A stretch of 64,000 nt of DNA from Xenorhabdus griffiniae (GCF_037265215.1 NZ_CP147737.1:806001-870000); one strand, 5' to 3'. Shown: positions 40,399 to 51,525, counted from the stretch's first letter. Numbers and translations: made by a program. Notes: generated from the letters alone by a model not told the origin.

Positions 40399-42753
40399 CT
40401 ATTTTAGTGATACTACTTCTGCGCCAAATACGGGTTCCTGCAAAGCGATAGATAAAACATCTTCTATACGTTTAACGGGATGGATCTCCAGATCTTGGAT
40501 CACATTCTGTGGGATCTCTTCTAGATCTCGCTTATTGTCATCTGGGATCAGAACCGTTTTAATTCCCCCACGATGTGCTGCCAACAGTTTCTCTTTCAAA
40601 CCACCGATTGGCAGAACTAAACCACGCAGAGTAATTTCCCCTGTCATGGCTACGTCAGCACGAACTGGATTACCCGTCAGGCAAGAAACCAGCGCTGTGC
40701 ACATTGCAATCCCCGCACTTGGGCCATCTTTTGGCGTTGCGCCTTCCGGTACATGAACATGAATATCACGTTTCTCATGGAAATCAGCGCTAATACCCAA
40801 TTTATCAGCACGAGCACGAACAACGGTCAATGCCGCCTGGATGGATTCCTGCATCACTTCACCCAATGAACCGGTATAAGTCAATTTACCTTTACCTGGT
40901 ACACTGGCTGTTTCAATCGTCAGCAAATCACCACCCACTTCTGTCCATGCCAGACCAGTTACCTGACCAACTCGATTTTCTGTATCAGCACGACCATAAT
41001 CCACTTTCTGCACACCCAGATAATCTTTCAAGTTATCCGCATTAATTTCGATGTGCTTAAGTTTCTTATCCATCAGTAATGCTTTCACTGCCTTACGACA
41101 CAATTTAGAGATTTCACGTTCCAAACTACGAACGCCAGCCTCACGAGTGTAGTAACGGATAATGCCAATAATTGCACCATCATCGATAGTCAATTCGTCT
41201 TTCTTCAGTGCATTACGCTCGATCTGTTTTGGCAGCAGATGACGTTTGGCAATATTCAATTTTTCATCTTCGGTATAGCCCGATAGACGAATAACCTCCA
41301 TACGATCCAGCAATGGAGCAGGAATATTCATAGAATTAGATGTTGCCACGAACATCACATCGGAGAGATCGTAATCAACTTCAAGGTAATGATCGTTAAA
41401 TGCTACGTTTTGTTCAGGATCAAGCACTTCTAACAATGCTGAAGCCGGATCACCACGCATGTCAGATGACATTTTGTCGATTTCATCCAGCAAGAACAGT
41501 GGATTTTTAACCCCTACCTTGGACATTTTCTGAATTAATTTGCCCGGCATTGAGCCAATATAGGTGCGACGATGTCCACGGATCTCCGCTTCATCACGTA
41601 CTCCACCCAACGCCATACGCACATATTTACGCCCAGTTGCACGTGCGATAGAACGGCCCAATGAGGTTTTGCCCACACCAGGAGGTCCTACCAAACAAAG
41701 TATTGGCCCCTTAAGCTTGCTAACGCGGCTCTGTACCGCAAGATATTCAAGAATTCGCTCTTTGACACGCTCCAAACCATAATGGTCTGTATCCAGCACT
41801 TCCTGAGCTTTTATTAAATCTTTCTTTACCTTGCTACGGGAAACCCAAGGAACTTGCACCATCCAGTCAATGTAACTACGAACAACCGTTGCTTCAGCCG
41901 ACATCGGAGACATCATTTTTAATTTCTGTAATTCAGCTTCGGCTTTTTCGCGAGCCTCTTTCGGCATTTTCGCGTCTTCGATCTTACGTTTCAGCGTTTC
42001 ATATTCATCAGGTGCATCATCCATCTCACCCAATTCTTTCTGAATCGCTTTCATTTGCTCATTCAGGTAGTACTCGCGCTGGCTTTTTTCCATCTGTTTT
42101 TTAACGCGATTACGGATACGTTTTTCTACCTGTAACAGATCGATTTCTGATTCCATCATTGCTATCAGATATTCAATGCGTTCAACAACATTAGACATTT
42201 CTAAAACTGTCTGCTTATCGTTGATTTTCAAAGGCATATGTGCAGCGATGGTATCGGCTAATTTTGCTGCATCTTCAATACTGTGCAACGAGGTCAATAC
42301 TTCTGGCGGGATCTTTTTATTCAGTTTGACGTAACCTTCAAACTGGTTAATAACCGTTCTTACCAGAACTTCTTGCTCACGTTCATCAACGTCAGGGGAT
42401 TCAGAATATTCAACTTGTGCATAGAAATACTCACCATTATCCGTCAACGTGGTAATGCGAGCACGCTGCAAGCCTTCAACCAGAACTTTTACTGTGCCAT
42501 CTGGCAATTTTAACATCTGTAAAATAGAAGCCACTGTACCTACGGAAAAAAGATCATTCACTCCCGGCTCATCAGTAGATGCTTCTTTTTGCGCGACCAA
42601 CATGACTTGTTTGTCATGTTCCATTGCTGCTTCCAGGCAATGAATCGACTTCTCACGCCCAACAAACAGAGGGATCACCATATGTGGATAAACCACTACA
42701 TCGCGCAAAGGCAATACAGGGATTTCTATGCGTTCAGAACGCTCAGGATTCAT
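40399..42753 (-). CDS. lon: Lon, ATP-dependent protease
   Basis: Lon, 784 residues as in E. coli, degrades misfolded and regulatory proteins in the cytoplasm. An N-terminal substrate-binding domain is followed by the AAA+ domain (Walker [10 protein letters not shown] near 356, [10 protein letters not shown]) and the C-terminal Ser-Lys protease with the catalytic serine in [11 protein letters not shown] heat-shock promoter and a 5' leader hairpin lie upstream. Confidence 0.98.
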   Translation of the reverse strand: MNPERSERIEIPVLPLRDVVVYPHMVIPLFVGREKSIHCLEAAMEHDKQVMLVAQKEASTDEPGVNDLFSVGTVASILQMLKLPDGTVKVLVEGLQRARITTLTDNGEYFYAQVEYSESPDVDEREQEVLVRTVINQFEGYVKLNKKIPPEVLTSLHSIEDAAKLADTIAAHMPLKINDKQTVLEMSNVVERIEYLIAMMESEIDLLQVEKRIRNRVKKQMEKSQREYYLNEQMKAIQKELGEMDDAPDEYETLKRKIEDAKMPKEAREKAEAELQKLKMMSPMSAEATVVRSYIDWMVQVPWVSRSKVKKDLIKAQEVLDTDHYGLERVKERILEYLAVQSRVSKLKGPILCLVGPPGVGKTSLGRSIARATGRKYVRMALGGVRDEAEIRGHRRTYIGSMPGKLIQKMSKVGVKNPLFLLDEIDKMSSDMRGDPASALLEVLDPEQNVAFNDHYLEVDYDLSDVMFVATSNSMNIPAPLLDRMEVIRLSGYTEDEKLNIAKRHLLPKQIERNALKKDELTIDDGAIIGIIRYYTREAGVRSLEREISKLCRKAVKALLMDKKLKHIEINADNLKDYLGVQKVDYGRADTENRVGQVTGLAWTEVGGDLLTIETASVPGKGKLTYTGSLGEVMQESIQAALTVVRARADKLGISADFHEKRDIHVHVPEGATPKDGPSAGIAMCTALVSCLTGNPVRADVAMTGEITLRGLVLPIGGLKEKLLAAHRGGIKTVLIPDDNKRDLEEIPQNVIQDLEIHPVKRIEDVLSIALQEPVFGAEVVSLK

Positions 42754-42793
42754 AGAGCTCTCTCTTCGTTTAGCTTTCGCCAGTTTTAGGAAT

Positions 42794-42817
42794 CTCGTGA
42801 AACACGGTTTTCACGAG
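42794..42817 (-). promoter_or_regulatory. Hairpin in the lon 5' leader
   Basis: A perfect 9-bp inverted repeat CTCGTGAAA / TTTCACGAG with a 6-nt loop lies between the heat-shock promoter and the lon start. No T run follows, so it is a leader structure rather than a terminator. Confidence 0.6.
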
Positions 42818-42840
42818 TTTCACTTCAAAGAATATAAAAT

Positions 42841-42867
42841 ATATGGGGACAGGAATCTGACATTCAA
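42841..42867 (-). promoter_or_regulatory. Sigma-32 promoter of lon
   Basis: On the minus strand TTGAATG, 12 nt and CCCCATAT match the E. coli lon heat-shock promoter in both boxes and in spacing. Confidence 0.85.
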
Positions 42868-42884
42868 TAGCCTATACCGGCAAA

Positions 42885-42917
42885 AAACAAATGAGGGAGA
42901 ATCCCTCATTTGTTTTT
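42885..42917 (-). terminator. clpX terminator
   Basis: AACAAATGAGGGA and TCCCTCATTTGTT form a 13-bp perfect stem with a 3-nt loop about 45 bp past the clpX stop. T-rich sequence flanks it on both strands. Confidence 0.9.
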
Positions 42918-42959
42918 TCAATGCGTATTGATAATCGGTGCTTCCTATACCCCATTTCT

Positions 42960-44231
42960 TCACTCACCAGAAACTTGAGCATCCGGCTTGCTATATATCA
43001 ATAATGGTGCGGAATTATCTTCAACAACCGTTTCATCAACAACAACTTTCTCTACATGTTCCATCGATGGCAGATCGTACATGGTATCCAGTAAAACATC
43101 TTCAACAATTGAACGAAGACCACGAGCACCCGTTTTACGTGCCATTGCTTTTTTCGCTATGGCAGTCAATGCTTCTTTTCTGAACTCCAGTTCAACACCC
43201 TCAAGGTTAAACAGGGCCTGATACTGTTTGGTCAGCGCATTTTTCGGTTCCTGTAGGATCTGGATCAGCGCTTCTTCATTAAGTTCAGTCAACGTTGCCA
43301 CGACAGGCAGACGACCAATGAATTCGGGAATTAACCCAAATTTAATTAAATCTTCTGGTTCAACCTCAGACAGCAATTCACCTTCTGTGGCTTTCTCTGA
43401 TTCGCCCCTAACTGTAGCACTAAAACCGATACCTGAACTGACATTCAAACGCTGGCTGACAACTTTATCCAAACCGGCAAATGCACCGCCGCAGATAAAC
43501 AGAATTTTGGAAGTATCAACTTGCAAGAATTCCTGCTGTGGATGTTTACGGCCACCTTGAGGAGGAACCGCTGCCACAGTGCCTTCAATCAGTTTCAACA
43601 GGGCCTGCTGAACCCCTTCTCCTGACACATCGCGAGTAATTGATGGGTTATCAGATTTACGGGAAATCTTATCTATTTCATCAATATACACGATACCACG
43701 TTGTGCTTTCTGCACATCGTAGTCACATTTTTGCAGAAGTTTCTGGATAATATTTTCTACATCTTCCCCGACATAACCCGCTTCGGTTAATGTCGTGGCG
43801 TCAGCCATAGTAAACGGAACGTCTAAATAGCGAGCTAATGTCTCTGCCAACAACGTCTTACCGCTACCTGTCGGGCCAATCAACAGAATATTACTTTTGC
43901 CGAGTTCCACACCGTTAGTGGTGTCACCATTACGTAACCTCTTGTAATGGTTATAAACCGCAACTGCTAACACTTTCTTCGCGGTTTCCTGACCGATAAC
44001 ATAATCGTCCAGATGTTGGCGAATTTCATGAGGAGTAGGCAATGTGCTACGCTCACGATGTGGTACCAGCTCTTTAATTTCTTCGCGAATGATATCGTTA
44101 CATAAATCGACACATTCATCGCAGATATACACTGACGGACCGGCTATTAATTTCCGTACTTCATGTTGGCTTTTCCCGCAGAAAGAGCAATACAGCAGCT
44201 TTCCTGAACCGTCTTTGCGCTTATCTGTCAT
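42960..44231 (-). CDS. clpX: ClpX, ATPase subunit of ClpXP protease
   Basis: The 423-residue unfoldase has an N-terminal C4 zinc domain (C15, C18, C37, C40), Walker A GPTGSGKT, Walker [11 protein letters not shown] and the SGIGFSATV loop that docks on ClpP. It recognises tags such as SsrA and feeds ClpP. Gene order clpP-clpX with a 144-bp gap is as in E. coli. Confidence 0.98.
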   Translation of the reverse strand: MTDKRKDGSGKLLYCSFCGKSQHEVRKLIAGPSVYICDECVDLCNDIIREEIKELVPHRERSTLPTPHEIRQHLDDYVIGQETAKKVLAVAVYNHYKRLRNGDTTNGVELGKSNILLIGPTGSGKTLLAETLARYLDVPFTMADATTLTEAGYVGEDVENIIQKLLQKCDYDVQKAQRGIVYIDEIDKISRKSDNPSITRDVSGEGVQQALLKLIEGTVAAVPPQGGRKHPQQEFLQVDTSKILFICGGAFAGLDKVVSQRLNVSSGIGFSATVRGESEKATEGELLSEVEPEDLIKFGLIPEFIGRLPVVATLTELNEEALIQILQEPKNALTKQYQALFNLEGVELEFRKEALTAIAKKAMARKTGARGLRSIVEDVLLDTMYDLPSMEHVEKVVVDETVVEDNSAPLLIYSKPDAQVSGE

Positions 44232-44280
44232 CAGTCAACCTCACTTTATGAACTGTTATCCCAGTTTGTCCGGCATAACA

Positions 44281-44358
44281 GAAAAAACGCTATTACTCCG
44301 CCTAGTTTGGCGTCAACATCAAGAAACGCTTAGAGAAAAGGCTAGCATCGGAGTAATA
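44281..44358 (-). terminator. Possible attenuator between clpP and clpX
   Basis: A perfect 10-bp inverted repeat TATTACTCCG / CGGAGTAATA (48 bp apart) is followed on the minus strand by GCGTTTTTTC. It could partly terminate clpP transcripts before clpX; the long loop makes this uncertain. Confidence 0.45.
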
Positions 44359-44375
44359 AAGTAATTAATTAATAA

Positions 44376-44999
44376 TTAGCTGCGCTGGGTGAATATACTA
44401 TCAACCAACCCGTATTCTACGGATTCTTCGGCTGACAAGAAACGATCGCGTTCTGTATCCTTAACGATCTTCTCAAGTGGCTGTCCGGTATGTTTCGCCA
44501 TCAATTCGTTCATACGCGCTTTAACCTTGAGGATTTCCTGCGCATGGATCTCAATATCAGTCGCCTGTCCCTGGAAACCACCTAATGGCTGGTGAATCAT
44601 AACTCTGGAATTCGGCAGACAGAAACGCTTCCCTTCGGCTCCCGCAGTCAGCAGGAATGCTCCCATAGAACAGGCCTGCCCCATACAAATAGTGCTCACA
44701 TCTGGTTTGATAAACTGCATCGTGTCATAAATAGACATGCCTGCCGTAATAACCCCACCAGGTGAGTTGATATATAAATGAATATCTTTTTCTGGGTTTT
44801 CTGCTTCCAAGAATAGCATTTGGGCAACGATCAAGTTCGCCATATGATCTTCAACAGGCCCAGTCAGAAAAATAATACGATCCTTTAATAAGCGGGAGAA
44901 GATATCAAATGCACGTTCGCCACGTGCTGTTTGTTCAACCACCATCGGCACCAAAGACATGTTAGGTGCATATTGATCTTGCTTGCCACTGTATGACAT
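44376..44999 (-). CDS. clpP: ClpP, proteolytic subunit of ClpXP/ClpAP
   Basis: This 207-residue serine protease has the catalytic Ser111 in GQACSMGAF, His136 in VMIHQPLGG and the Asp near 185. An N-terminal propeptide of about 14 residues is expected to be removed. It forms two stacked heptamer rings. SD GGAGAC lies 4 nt before the ATG. tig lies upstream as in E. coli. Confidence 0.98.
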   Translation of the reverse strand: MSYSGKQDQYAPNMSLVPMVVEQTARGERAFDIFSRLLKDRIIFLTGPVEDHMANLIVAQMLFLEAENPEKDIHLYINSPGGVITAGMSIYDTMQFIKPDVSTICMGQACSMGAFLLTAGAEGKRFCLPNSRVMIHQPLGGFQGQATDIEIHAQEILKVKARMNELMAKHTGQPLEKIVKDTERDRFLSAEESVEYGLVDSIFTQRS

Positions 45000-45179
45000 T
45001 TCCGTCTCCTAATCGAACTCACGCTGGTGCCATTCATAACTGATTCTACTTGAGATAAGCGATGATGACCATGATCCAAAGTTAACTCACAAGGGGCTTT
45101 TCCCCTTTAAAAAGTAGTAAGCTCTTACATAATAGTAAGAAAGGATATGAGGTTAAATCTGTTTTTTTCAAGAACAATA

Positions 45180-45211
45180 AAAAAACCCGCAAGCATAGCC
45201 TGCGGGTTTAC
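45180..45211 (-). terminator. tig terminator
   Basis: AAACCCGCA and TGCGGGTTT form a strong stem about 60 bp past the tig stop, followed on the minus strand by TTTTATTG. Confidence 0.88.
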
Positions 45212-45269
45212 TTCGATTCACTTCATTGAGAGTGAGGTTTCATCATCTCAGGCAATCAATAAATGAAAC

Positions 45270-46574
45270 TTATGCCAATTGATTTTGATTCATCAATTCA
45301 TTGAAGCCAGTTTCTTTTTCAGAAACTTTTGCTTTGCTCAGAACAAGTTCAACAGCCTGCTCTTCCAGAGCAATGTTGCGAATGCTGTTCATCATTTCTT
45401 TATTCTTGCTGTAGTACTCAACAACTTCTTTTGGATCTTCATAAGCTGCAGCCATCTCTTCGATCAACGCAGTAACGCGATCTTCTTCGACTTTCAGCTC
45501 ATTGCTGCTGATAACTTCGCCTAACAGCAAACCAACAACAACGCGGCGTTTAGCTTGCTCTTCGAACAGTTCACGTGGCAGTTCCAGAGCTTGTTTTTCA
45601 CTACCGCCAAAACGCTGAGCAGCTTGACGACGCAGTACATCAATTTCACTGTCAACAACAGCCGCAGGAACTTCAATTTCGTTAGCCTTAACCAGACCAT
45701 CCAAAACCTGAGTTTTGATGTTGTTGCGAACAGCATTTTTCAGTTCACGTTCCATGTTCTTGCGAACTTCGGCACGCAAACCGTCAACAGAACTATCAGC
45801 AATACCAAAACGCTTGATAAACTCTTCAGTCAACTCTGGCAGTTCACGCTGTTCAACTTTTTTCAAGTTGATCACGAACTGCGCCGCTTTACCTTTCAGA
45901 TTTTCTGCATGGTAATCTTCTGGGAAAGTCACATCGATAGTAAATTCTTCGCCTGCTTTGTGACCAACGATACCATCTTCAAAACCTGGGATCATACGGC
46001 CCTGGCCCATTGCCAGAACGAAATCAGTTGATTTACCGCCTTCGAACTCTTCACCATCAATGGAGCCAGTGAAATCAACAGTGACACGATCTTCCGTAGC
46101 CGCTGCTTCATCGGTTTCTTTCCAATCTGCCTGCTGTTTACGCAGCGTGTCCAGCATGTTGTCAACGTCTGCATCTTTTACTTCAACAACAGGTTTTTCA
46201 ACTTCGATCTCTTCCAGACCTTTCAGTTCAATTTCTGGATAAACTTCAAATTCAACTGCGTAAGTGAAGTCTTCACCTTCTTTAAACTGTTCAGGCTTGT
46301 AGCTTGGTGCACCTGCTGGGTTGATTTTCTGCTCAATGATCGCATTGATGAAATTGCGCTGCATCAGATCACCCAGAACATCCTGAAGAACAGAAGCGCC
46401 ATAACGCTGCTTAACGATCTTCATTGGCACTTTGCCTTTACGAAAGCCGTCGATACGGACTTTCTTTGCTACATTAACCAGTTCACTGTCAACTGCTTTT
46501 TCGATATCGGCAGCAGGAACGGTGATTGACACACGACGCCCAAGGCCTTGAGTGGTTTCAACAGAAACTTGCAT
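45270..46574 (-). CDS. tig: Tig, trigger factor
   Basis: Trigger factor, 434 residues, is the ribosome-bound chaperone that meets nascent chains. The ribosome-binding signature GFRKGKVP is near residue 43-50, followed by the FKBP-like isomerase domain (about 150-245) and the C-terminal chaperone arms. Length matches E. coli (432). It lies between bolA and clpP as usual. Confidence 0.98.
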   Translation of the reverse strand: MQVSVETTQGLGRRVSITVPAADIEKAVDSELVNVAKKVRIDGFRKGKVPMKIVKQRYGASVLQDVLGDLMQRNFINAIIEQKINPAGAPSYKPEQFKEGEDFTYAVEFEVYPEIELKGLEEIEVEKPVVEVKDADVDNMLDTLRKQQADWKETDEAAATEDRVTVDFTGSIDGEEFEGGKSTDFVLAMGQGRMIPGFEDGIVGHKAGEEFTIDVTFPEDYHAENLKGKAAQFVINLKKVEQRELPELTEEFIKRFGIADSSVDGLRAEVRKNMERELKNAVRNNIKTQVLDGLVKANEIEVPAAVVDSEIDVLRRQAAQRFGGSEKQALELPRELFEEQAKRRVVVGLLLGEVISSNELKVEEDRVTALIEEMAAAYEDPKEVVEYYSKNKEMMNSIRNIALEEQAVELVLSKAKVSEKETGFNELMNQNQLA

Positions 46575-46881
46575 CTTGTTACCTCAAAAAAATCATAGTG
46601 CTCGGTCAACTTCAGAATGGCTGCAAGGCTTAAAACAAGCTGATTGCAGTACTCTTTAAGAACCGGGGCGGTCGCATTTAAAAACCGAGAATCCCTGTGA
46701 TCAGAAGCGTCCCGAAACCATTCTAAAAATTTAGACGCAGCATTATAGCGGCGCAGACAGTATGAGTCGAGAATTGCAGACAAAAGCATGCATGATTCGT
46801 TGACTTATGTGATGAATGTTGCTCAATGACTACATCACAATATTGTTTATGATGATACTGTTTAAGCAGTATGCATATAAA
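46575..46881. other. Intergenic stretch tig to bolA terminator
   Basis: This region should contain the tig promoter and leader. I see no ORF with family resemblance and no recognisable RNA gene. Confidence 0.4.
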
Positions 46882-46904
46882 TAAAAATACAGCCCGAAGG
46901 CTGT
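46882..46904 (-). terminator. bolA terminator
   Basis: On the minus strand ACAGCC-TTCG-GGCTGT, a UUCG-capped stem, is followed by ATTTTTATTT. Confidence 0.85.
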
Positions 46905-46965
46905 TAGTTAAGATTAAATCTGGATTAATAAAATAGAAACAAGCCTATGATTTTATATCGAAAAC

Positions 46966-47289
46966 TCACAAGCTTGATGTCGTTGTACTGCCACCACGAC
47001 ATGCGGGAGAAGCCAGAACAGTGTCTGCTAGTTCTGTCCACTCCTTTTCTGTATAAGTATGGAGTGCCAAAGCATGTACACCTTCCTCTAATTCTTTAGC
47101 CAAAACGCTATATACTGAGCGATGGCGGCTAAGCATTCTTTGTTCAACAAATTCATTACTTATGATAACAATTTTAAAATGGCTTTCAGAACCCGCGGGC
47201 ACATTGTGACGATAACTTTCATCGGTCACTTCCAGATGAGAAGGCTTAAATGCCGCCTGTAACTTTGTTTCTATTTCTTGACGAACCAT
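46966..47289 (-). CDS. bolA: BolA, stress-induced transition protein
   Basis: This 107-residue BolA-family protein has the class II KH-like fold and the conserved [26 protein letters not shown] segment. BolA acts with monothiol glutaredoxins around Fe-S clusters and affects morphology and biofilm genes in E. coli. It is divergent from yajG and upstream of tig. Confidence 0.95.
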   Translation of the reverse strand: MVRQEIETKLQAAFKPSHLEVTDESYRHNVPAGSESHFKIVIISNEFVEQRMLSRHRSVYSVLAKELEEGVHALALHTYTEKEWTELADTVLASPACRGGSTTTSSL

Positions 47290-47550
47290 CCCATTCTCCT
47301 AAATCACCAAAGGTTATTTATCAACCACATCATTGATTTTAGATTATTTCCCATGATTTATAACATCGGAGTAACCCAATCTCATTAACAGAATTTGCGT
47401 CAGGTATTTCTCACGATATTTCAAACCATGTTTCTATCATCAGGGATATGCCGCTACCCATGGCGATGCTATGATTACGGCGGTTTAAACTACGGTTTAA
47501 ATTATCAGTATTAATATTGAATATCCGAATCTTGAATTGAGAAAACCTAC

Positions 47551-48129
47551 ATGCTAAAGAAAATATTTATTCCATTGATTACGCTTTTCTTTTTATCTGG
47601 CTGTGCAGACTCAGGCAACACATTAGCCATTCAGCCTAAAATTACCCTGCCTCCAGCAGATCCAACCATGAAAGCGATCACAGTCAGTATTAGTGGGGTC
47701 GACCAGCGTCAATCTCAAGCCCTGGCCCAAATTAATCGCGATGCGCGATTAGTCACCCTGGTTCCTTCCCGTGATTTACGCTTCTTACTACAAGAAGCGC
47801 TGGAAAAACAGATGGTGGCTCGCGGCTATATGATTGGCTCTCCCGCCAATGCCAATTTGCAGGTTGTTGTTAATCAACTCTACGCCAATGTGAAAGAAGG
47901 CAGTCTTCGTCATAATATTTCAGCCAAAGCGGAAATCTCTATCATTGCTTATGCTCAAGACGGTAGTAAACAAATTAAAAATTATCGTACCAGCTACAAT
48001 GCCCAGGGACCATTGGCCGCGACAAACACAAAAATTGCTGATGCAGTCAATACTGTCTTATCTGATGTGATCGCAGACATGGCTCAGGATGCATCAATCA
48101 GCACCTTTATCAAACAAAACGTCCACTAA
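47551..48129 (+). CDS. yajG: YajG, predicted outer-membrane lipoprotein
   Basis: The 192-residue protein has a signal peptide ending in the lipobox LSGC, lipidated at C18. The mature part resembles E. coli YajG (192 residues) including TVSISGVDQRQSQALAQINRDARL. Function is unknown. ampG follows 71 bp downstream, as in E. coli, where the two form an operon. Confidence 0.92.
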   Translation: MLKKIFIPLITLFFLSGCADSGNTLAIQPKITLPPADPTMKAITVSISGVDQRQSQALAQINRDARLVTLVPSRDLRFLLQEALEKQMVARGYMIGSPANANLQVVVNQLYANVKEGSLRHNISAKAEISIIAYAQDGSKQIKNYRTSYNAQGPLAATNTKIADAVNTVLSDVIADMAQDASISTFIKQNVH

Positions 48130-48200
48130 CAGGATAATGTACAAACTTTCTGCCTAATTCTGACAAAATTAGATAGTATGCAGAAAGTTTTGGGAGGCCC

Positions 48201-49730
48201 ATGACTAACCACCGTTATTTAAACCTATCTGCATTACGCAACTATCGAACCCTTCTATTACTAGGCTTTGCCTCAGGTCTGCCTCTTGCGCTCACGGCTG
48301 GAACGTTACAAGCATGGATGACTGTCGAAAACGTCGATATCCGAACTATCGGTTTTTTCACTTTGGTTGGTCAAGCCTATGTTTTTAAGTTTCTCTGGGC
48401 ACCCACAATGGATCGATATACCCCCTCCTTTTTAGGACGCCGCCGGGGGTGGATGCTTACTACTCAACTCTTATTGATCGCCAGTATTGCCGCAATGGGG
48501 TTCCTGCAACCTTCCCAGCATTTATGGTGGCTTGCTGCATTGGCTGTTGCTGTTGCATTTTTCTCAGCTTCCCAAGATATTATTTTTGATGCCTATAAAA
48601 CCGATTTGTTACCACAGGAAGAACGAGGCTCCGGTGCGGCCATTTCCGTACTGGGTTATCGGTTAGCTATGCTGGTTTCTGGTGGATTGGCATTGTTACT
48701 CGCCACCTATATTGGCTGGCAAAATATGTATTGGGTTATGGCTGGCTTGATGCTTATCGGGGTTTATGCCACGCTTACAGCCAAAGAACCAGAAATCAAT
48801 ACCGCACCACCAAAAACATTACATCAGGCGGTATTCGAACCATTACTTGATTTTTTCGGCCGCAATAATGCCTGGCTTATCCTGCTACTGATTGTACTGT
48901 ACAAACTGGCAGATGCTTTTGCACTCTCACTCAGCACACCTTTCCTTATTCGTGGTGTCGGTTTCAGTCCAGCCGAAGTCGGTATGCTCAACAAAACCCT
49001 CGGACTTGCTGCAACCATTGTTGGCGCATTGTACGGCGGTTATTTGATGCATCGGCTGAGCTTGTTCCGTGCCCTGATGATCTTTGGCATTCTTCAAACT
49101 GTTTCAAACTTCGGTTATTGGATACTTGCCATTACCCCTAAAGATATCTATCTAATGGGGACGGCGATTTTTCTGGAAAATATCTGTGGTGGCATGGGAA
49201 CAGCGGCTTTTGTTGCTCTTCTAATGACCTTATGTAATAAATCATTTTCAGCAACACAGTTCGCATTGCTTTCTGCATTATCAGCCGTTGGCCGAGTTTA
49301 TGTTGGCCCAGTAGCAGGATGGTTTGCAGAAGCTTATGGCTGGCCAATGTTTTATCTATTTTCTGTTATTATCGGTTTGCCGGGGCTTATATTGTTGTTT
49401 ATCTGCCGTAAGACACTGGCTTATACCGAGAAAAATGATGGCTTTTTGCCCCGAACACGATTCAAAAACGCTTATAAATTCGCCTTTACTATCATGATAT
49501 TGGCCGCCTTGATATTTATAGTTTGGTTAATTATCAGTAGCGTACTGTTTATCATCATTCATTTAGTCTCTCTGGTATACACGATATCGCCAGAATACAT
49601 GCTATATCTACATGAAGGTAGTGAATGGATATCTCCACTGTTATCCTGGAGTGTCATCATTGGAACCCTGGGCTTTCTTTTAGGTGGAATATTAGATTAT
49701 TTGGCGTTAAAGAAAAGTAGGCTTGCTTAG
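48201..49730 (+). CDS. ampG: AmpG, muropeptide permease
   Basis: The 509-residue inner-membrane MFS protein imports GlcNAc-anhydroMurNAc peptides for cell-wall recycling and, where ampC exists, signals its induction. It starts with LRNYRTLLLLGFASGLPLALT, typical of AmpG, and has about fourteen hydrophobic segments. It is slightly longer than E. coli AmpG (491). It is the last core gene before the accessory region. Confidence 0.95.
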   Translation: MTNHRYLNLSALRNYRTLLLLGFASGLPLALTAGTLQAWMTVENVDIRTIGFFTLVGQAYVFKFLWAPTMDRYTPSFLGRRRGWMLTTQLLLIASIAAMGFLQPSQHLWWLAALAVAVAFFSASQDIIFDAYKTDLLPQEERGSGAAISVLGYRLAMLVSGGLALLLATYIGWQNMYWVMAGLMLIGVYATLTAKEPEINTAPPKTLHQAVFEPLLDFFGRNNAWLILLLIVLYKLADAFALSLSTPFLIRGVGFSPAEVGMLNKTLGLAATIVGALYGGYLMHRLSLFRALMIFGILQTVSNFGYWILAITPKDIYLMGTAIFLENICGGMGTAAFVALLMTLCNKSFSATQFALLSALSAVGRVYVGPVAGWFAEAYGWPMFYLFSVIIGLPGLILLFICRKTLAYTEKNDGFLPRTRFKNAYKFAFTIMILAALIFIVWLIISSVLFIIIHLVSLVYTISPEYMLYLHEGSEWISPLLSWSVIIGTLGFLLGGILDYLALKKSRLA

Positions 49731-49735
49731 TTTAC

Positions 49736-49786
49736 TGAGCAGCTCTAAAAAAGAAAGCCGGAAGATCACGGGGATCTTTCCGGCTA
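49736..49786 (+). repeat. Module-border repeat R1 with ampG terminator
   Basis: The sequence GAGCAGCTCTAAAAAAGAAAG is followed by the terminator AGCCGGAAGATC / GATCTTTCCGGCT. Close copies occur at 51694-51771 and 58333-58408. Here it lies 6 bp after the ampG stop and probably ends its transcription. Confidence 0.8.
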
Positions 49787-49817
49787 TTTTAATTAATATG
49801 TAAATCACAAATTAATT

Positions 49818-50126
49818 TTATTTAAATATTGCATAGCCGCTCTGAATGTTGTGCTTTAGGATTTCTTCTTCCATTTCCAGACGTTTCACCTGTTTTTCTA
49901 ATACCTATATCTGGCATTGTTCGGGGGTCAATGCCTTGCCAACAGGCGTAATTCCCTGCATTTCGGCCTTGTACTGGCGAACCCGTTTTCCCAGAGTGCT
50001 GGCATCAATCCCCAGTGAACGGGCAACGTTAACAACCCGCTGCTGATGGAGAACAACCTGCTGAACCGCTTCCAGCTTAAATTCAGCGGAATAGTGGCGT
50101 TTGGTGAGTTTCACTTCCATTGTCAC
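49818..50126 (-). pseudogene. Decayed IS3-type transposase OrfA
   Basis: The frame begins MTMEVKLTKRHYSAEFKLEA with an IS3-family OrfA helix-turn-helix (VVNVARSLGIDASTLGKRVRQY). It has an in-frame TAG at 49907-49905 and then continues VLEKQVKRLEMEEEILKHNI, the usual leucine-zipper part, to a stop at 49818. OrfB is missing. A possible IS end (TTGAGGTGTCCGAGTCC) lies upstream at 50161-50177. It is a fragment that cannot make active transposase. Confidence 0.75.
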
Positions 50127-50188
50127 ACCTCATTGTCATGTTAATAATATTAGCAGGCTTTTGAGGTGTCCGAGTCCTTATACCATAT

Positions 50189-51518
50189 ATGGACGCCCCA
50201 GTTGTGCAAGCACTAAGTTATACGGTTTGCGACCATATATCCGGCGTCATAATGGAAAAATTATCCGCGCCATGATGTCATCCGCACCCTGCTTCCTTCT
50301 CACTACATCGGTATATCACTACCTTGTATAAGAACAGGCTATTACAGGGACGGTAGCCGTTTTCTCATCAGTGTTTGCAAACTCGATAATGCGTCTATTT
50401 TTGTTGCTCAATTAATTAATAGTAAAAGCTTTTTGCATATTAAAATCCACTTCATCCCGCAGAACACGCCAGATAATCCGGGTCAGTTTGTTGGCTAAAG
50501 CGATCGTGGCTTTCATAACCCCGCATCGGGCAATCAGTTTTCTCAACCATTCTCCCAGACAATCATCACGATTTTGGACACAGCGCATCACGGCACGAGC
50601 ACCGTGGATAATTAACGTTCGGAGATGACGGTTTCCATTTTTGCTCAGGGAAGACAGCCGGTTTTTTCCACCTGAACTGTGTTGTCGGGGAACCAGGCCA
50701 CACCAGGCAGAAAGTTGCCGGCCATTGGCAAATTGGGGCGCACTGACTTCACTCACGAAGGCGGCTGTAATAAGAGGACCGACGCCGGGGATCGTGAGCA
50801 GATGGTGATAACCACTTTGCTGACGAGAAAGTGCCGCTATTTCATTATCCATTTCATGAATGCGAATGTTCAGATTCCGTAGGTCTTCCCCCAAAGTATG
50901 AAGCAAACGTCGTAGTACAGAGGACAGCTCATGGCTCTCCTCTTCTAGAATCTCAGGCAGGTACTGTTGCAGTTTCTGAATACCAGCAGGAACGCTCACC
51001 CCCTCCTCAGCGAGGAAAGCCCGAATCTGGTTGGCGAGTGCGGTACGTTGTTCCACCATGAGTTGCCGGGCACTGCGCAGTGCCTTGATATCTTGCTGTT
51101 CCACCGTCTTGACCGGAACAAAATGGATACCGGGTCGGCAGGCCGTTTCGCAGATAGCCAGTGCATCATTGGCATCATTTTTTGATGATGGCTGAAAGCG
51201 TTAACATGCTGGGTCGGCACAAGCCTGATGATAAATTCCATCGCCTGAAGGGTTCTGCCCCAATAGTGAGAAGTTGCACAGGCCTCCATAGCAATGAGGG
51301 TTCCTGGCGAAAAAGTGCGCACAGTATCAAGCAATTTTTGCCGTGAAATTTTTCGGTTCGAGGCGACAGAACCGTCCTCCATCCAGACACAGACTTGAAA
51401 AACGTTTTTGGCGAGGTCAATGCCAATGACTTTAATCGCATTCATGAGATGTTCTCCCGAAATTCAGTGCATCGGAAAAAAGATGGCACTATTTGCTGCT
51501 GAAAAAGGGGACGTCCAT
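50189..51518 (-). mobile_element. IS1111-group (IS110 family) insertion sequence
   Basis: The element of about 1.33 kb is bounded by subterminal inverted repeats ATGGACGCCCC (50189-50199) and GGGGACGTCCAT (51507-51518). Between them lies a frameshifted DEDD transposase. The non-coding tail on the 3' side of the transposase (50189-50411) is about 220 nt and the other end only about 73 nt, the asymmetry expected of the IS1111 group. Exact ends are uncertain by a few bases. Confidence 0.75.
50412..51445 (-). pseudogene. IS1111-type DEDD transposase with a -1 frame break
   Basis: The N-terminal part (start 51445, MNAIKVIGIDLAKNVFQVCV) is a RuvC-like DEDD domain with MEACATSHYWGR. At a run of six A (51183-51178) the sense passes to the -1 frame, which reads NDANDALAICETACRPGIHF and continues into EQQDIKALRSARQLMVEQRT and the C-terminal TIPGVGPLITAAFVSEV and RQHSSGGKNRL motifs. 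Together the two pieces give about 344 residues, full family length. Either an indel killed it or a slippery run still allows some product. Confidence 0.85.
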
Positions 51519-51525
51519 CACATCA

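Noticed and set aside
45091..45108. AAGGGG / CCCCTT hairpin upstream of clpP taken as a second tig terminator
   Set aside because: No T run follows on the minus strand and the tig terminator at 45180-45211 is already strong; it may be part of the clpP leader.
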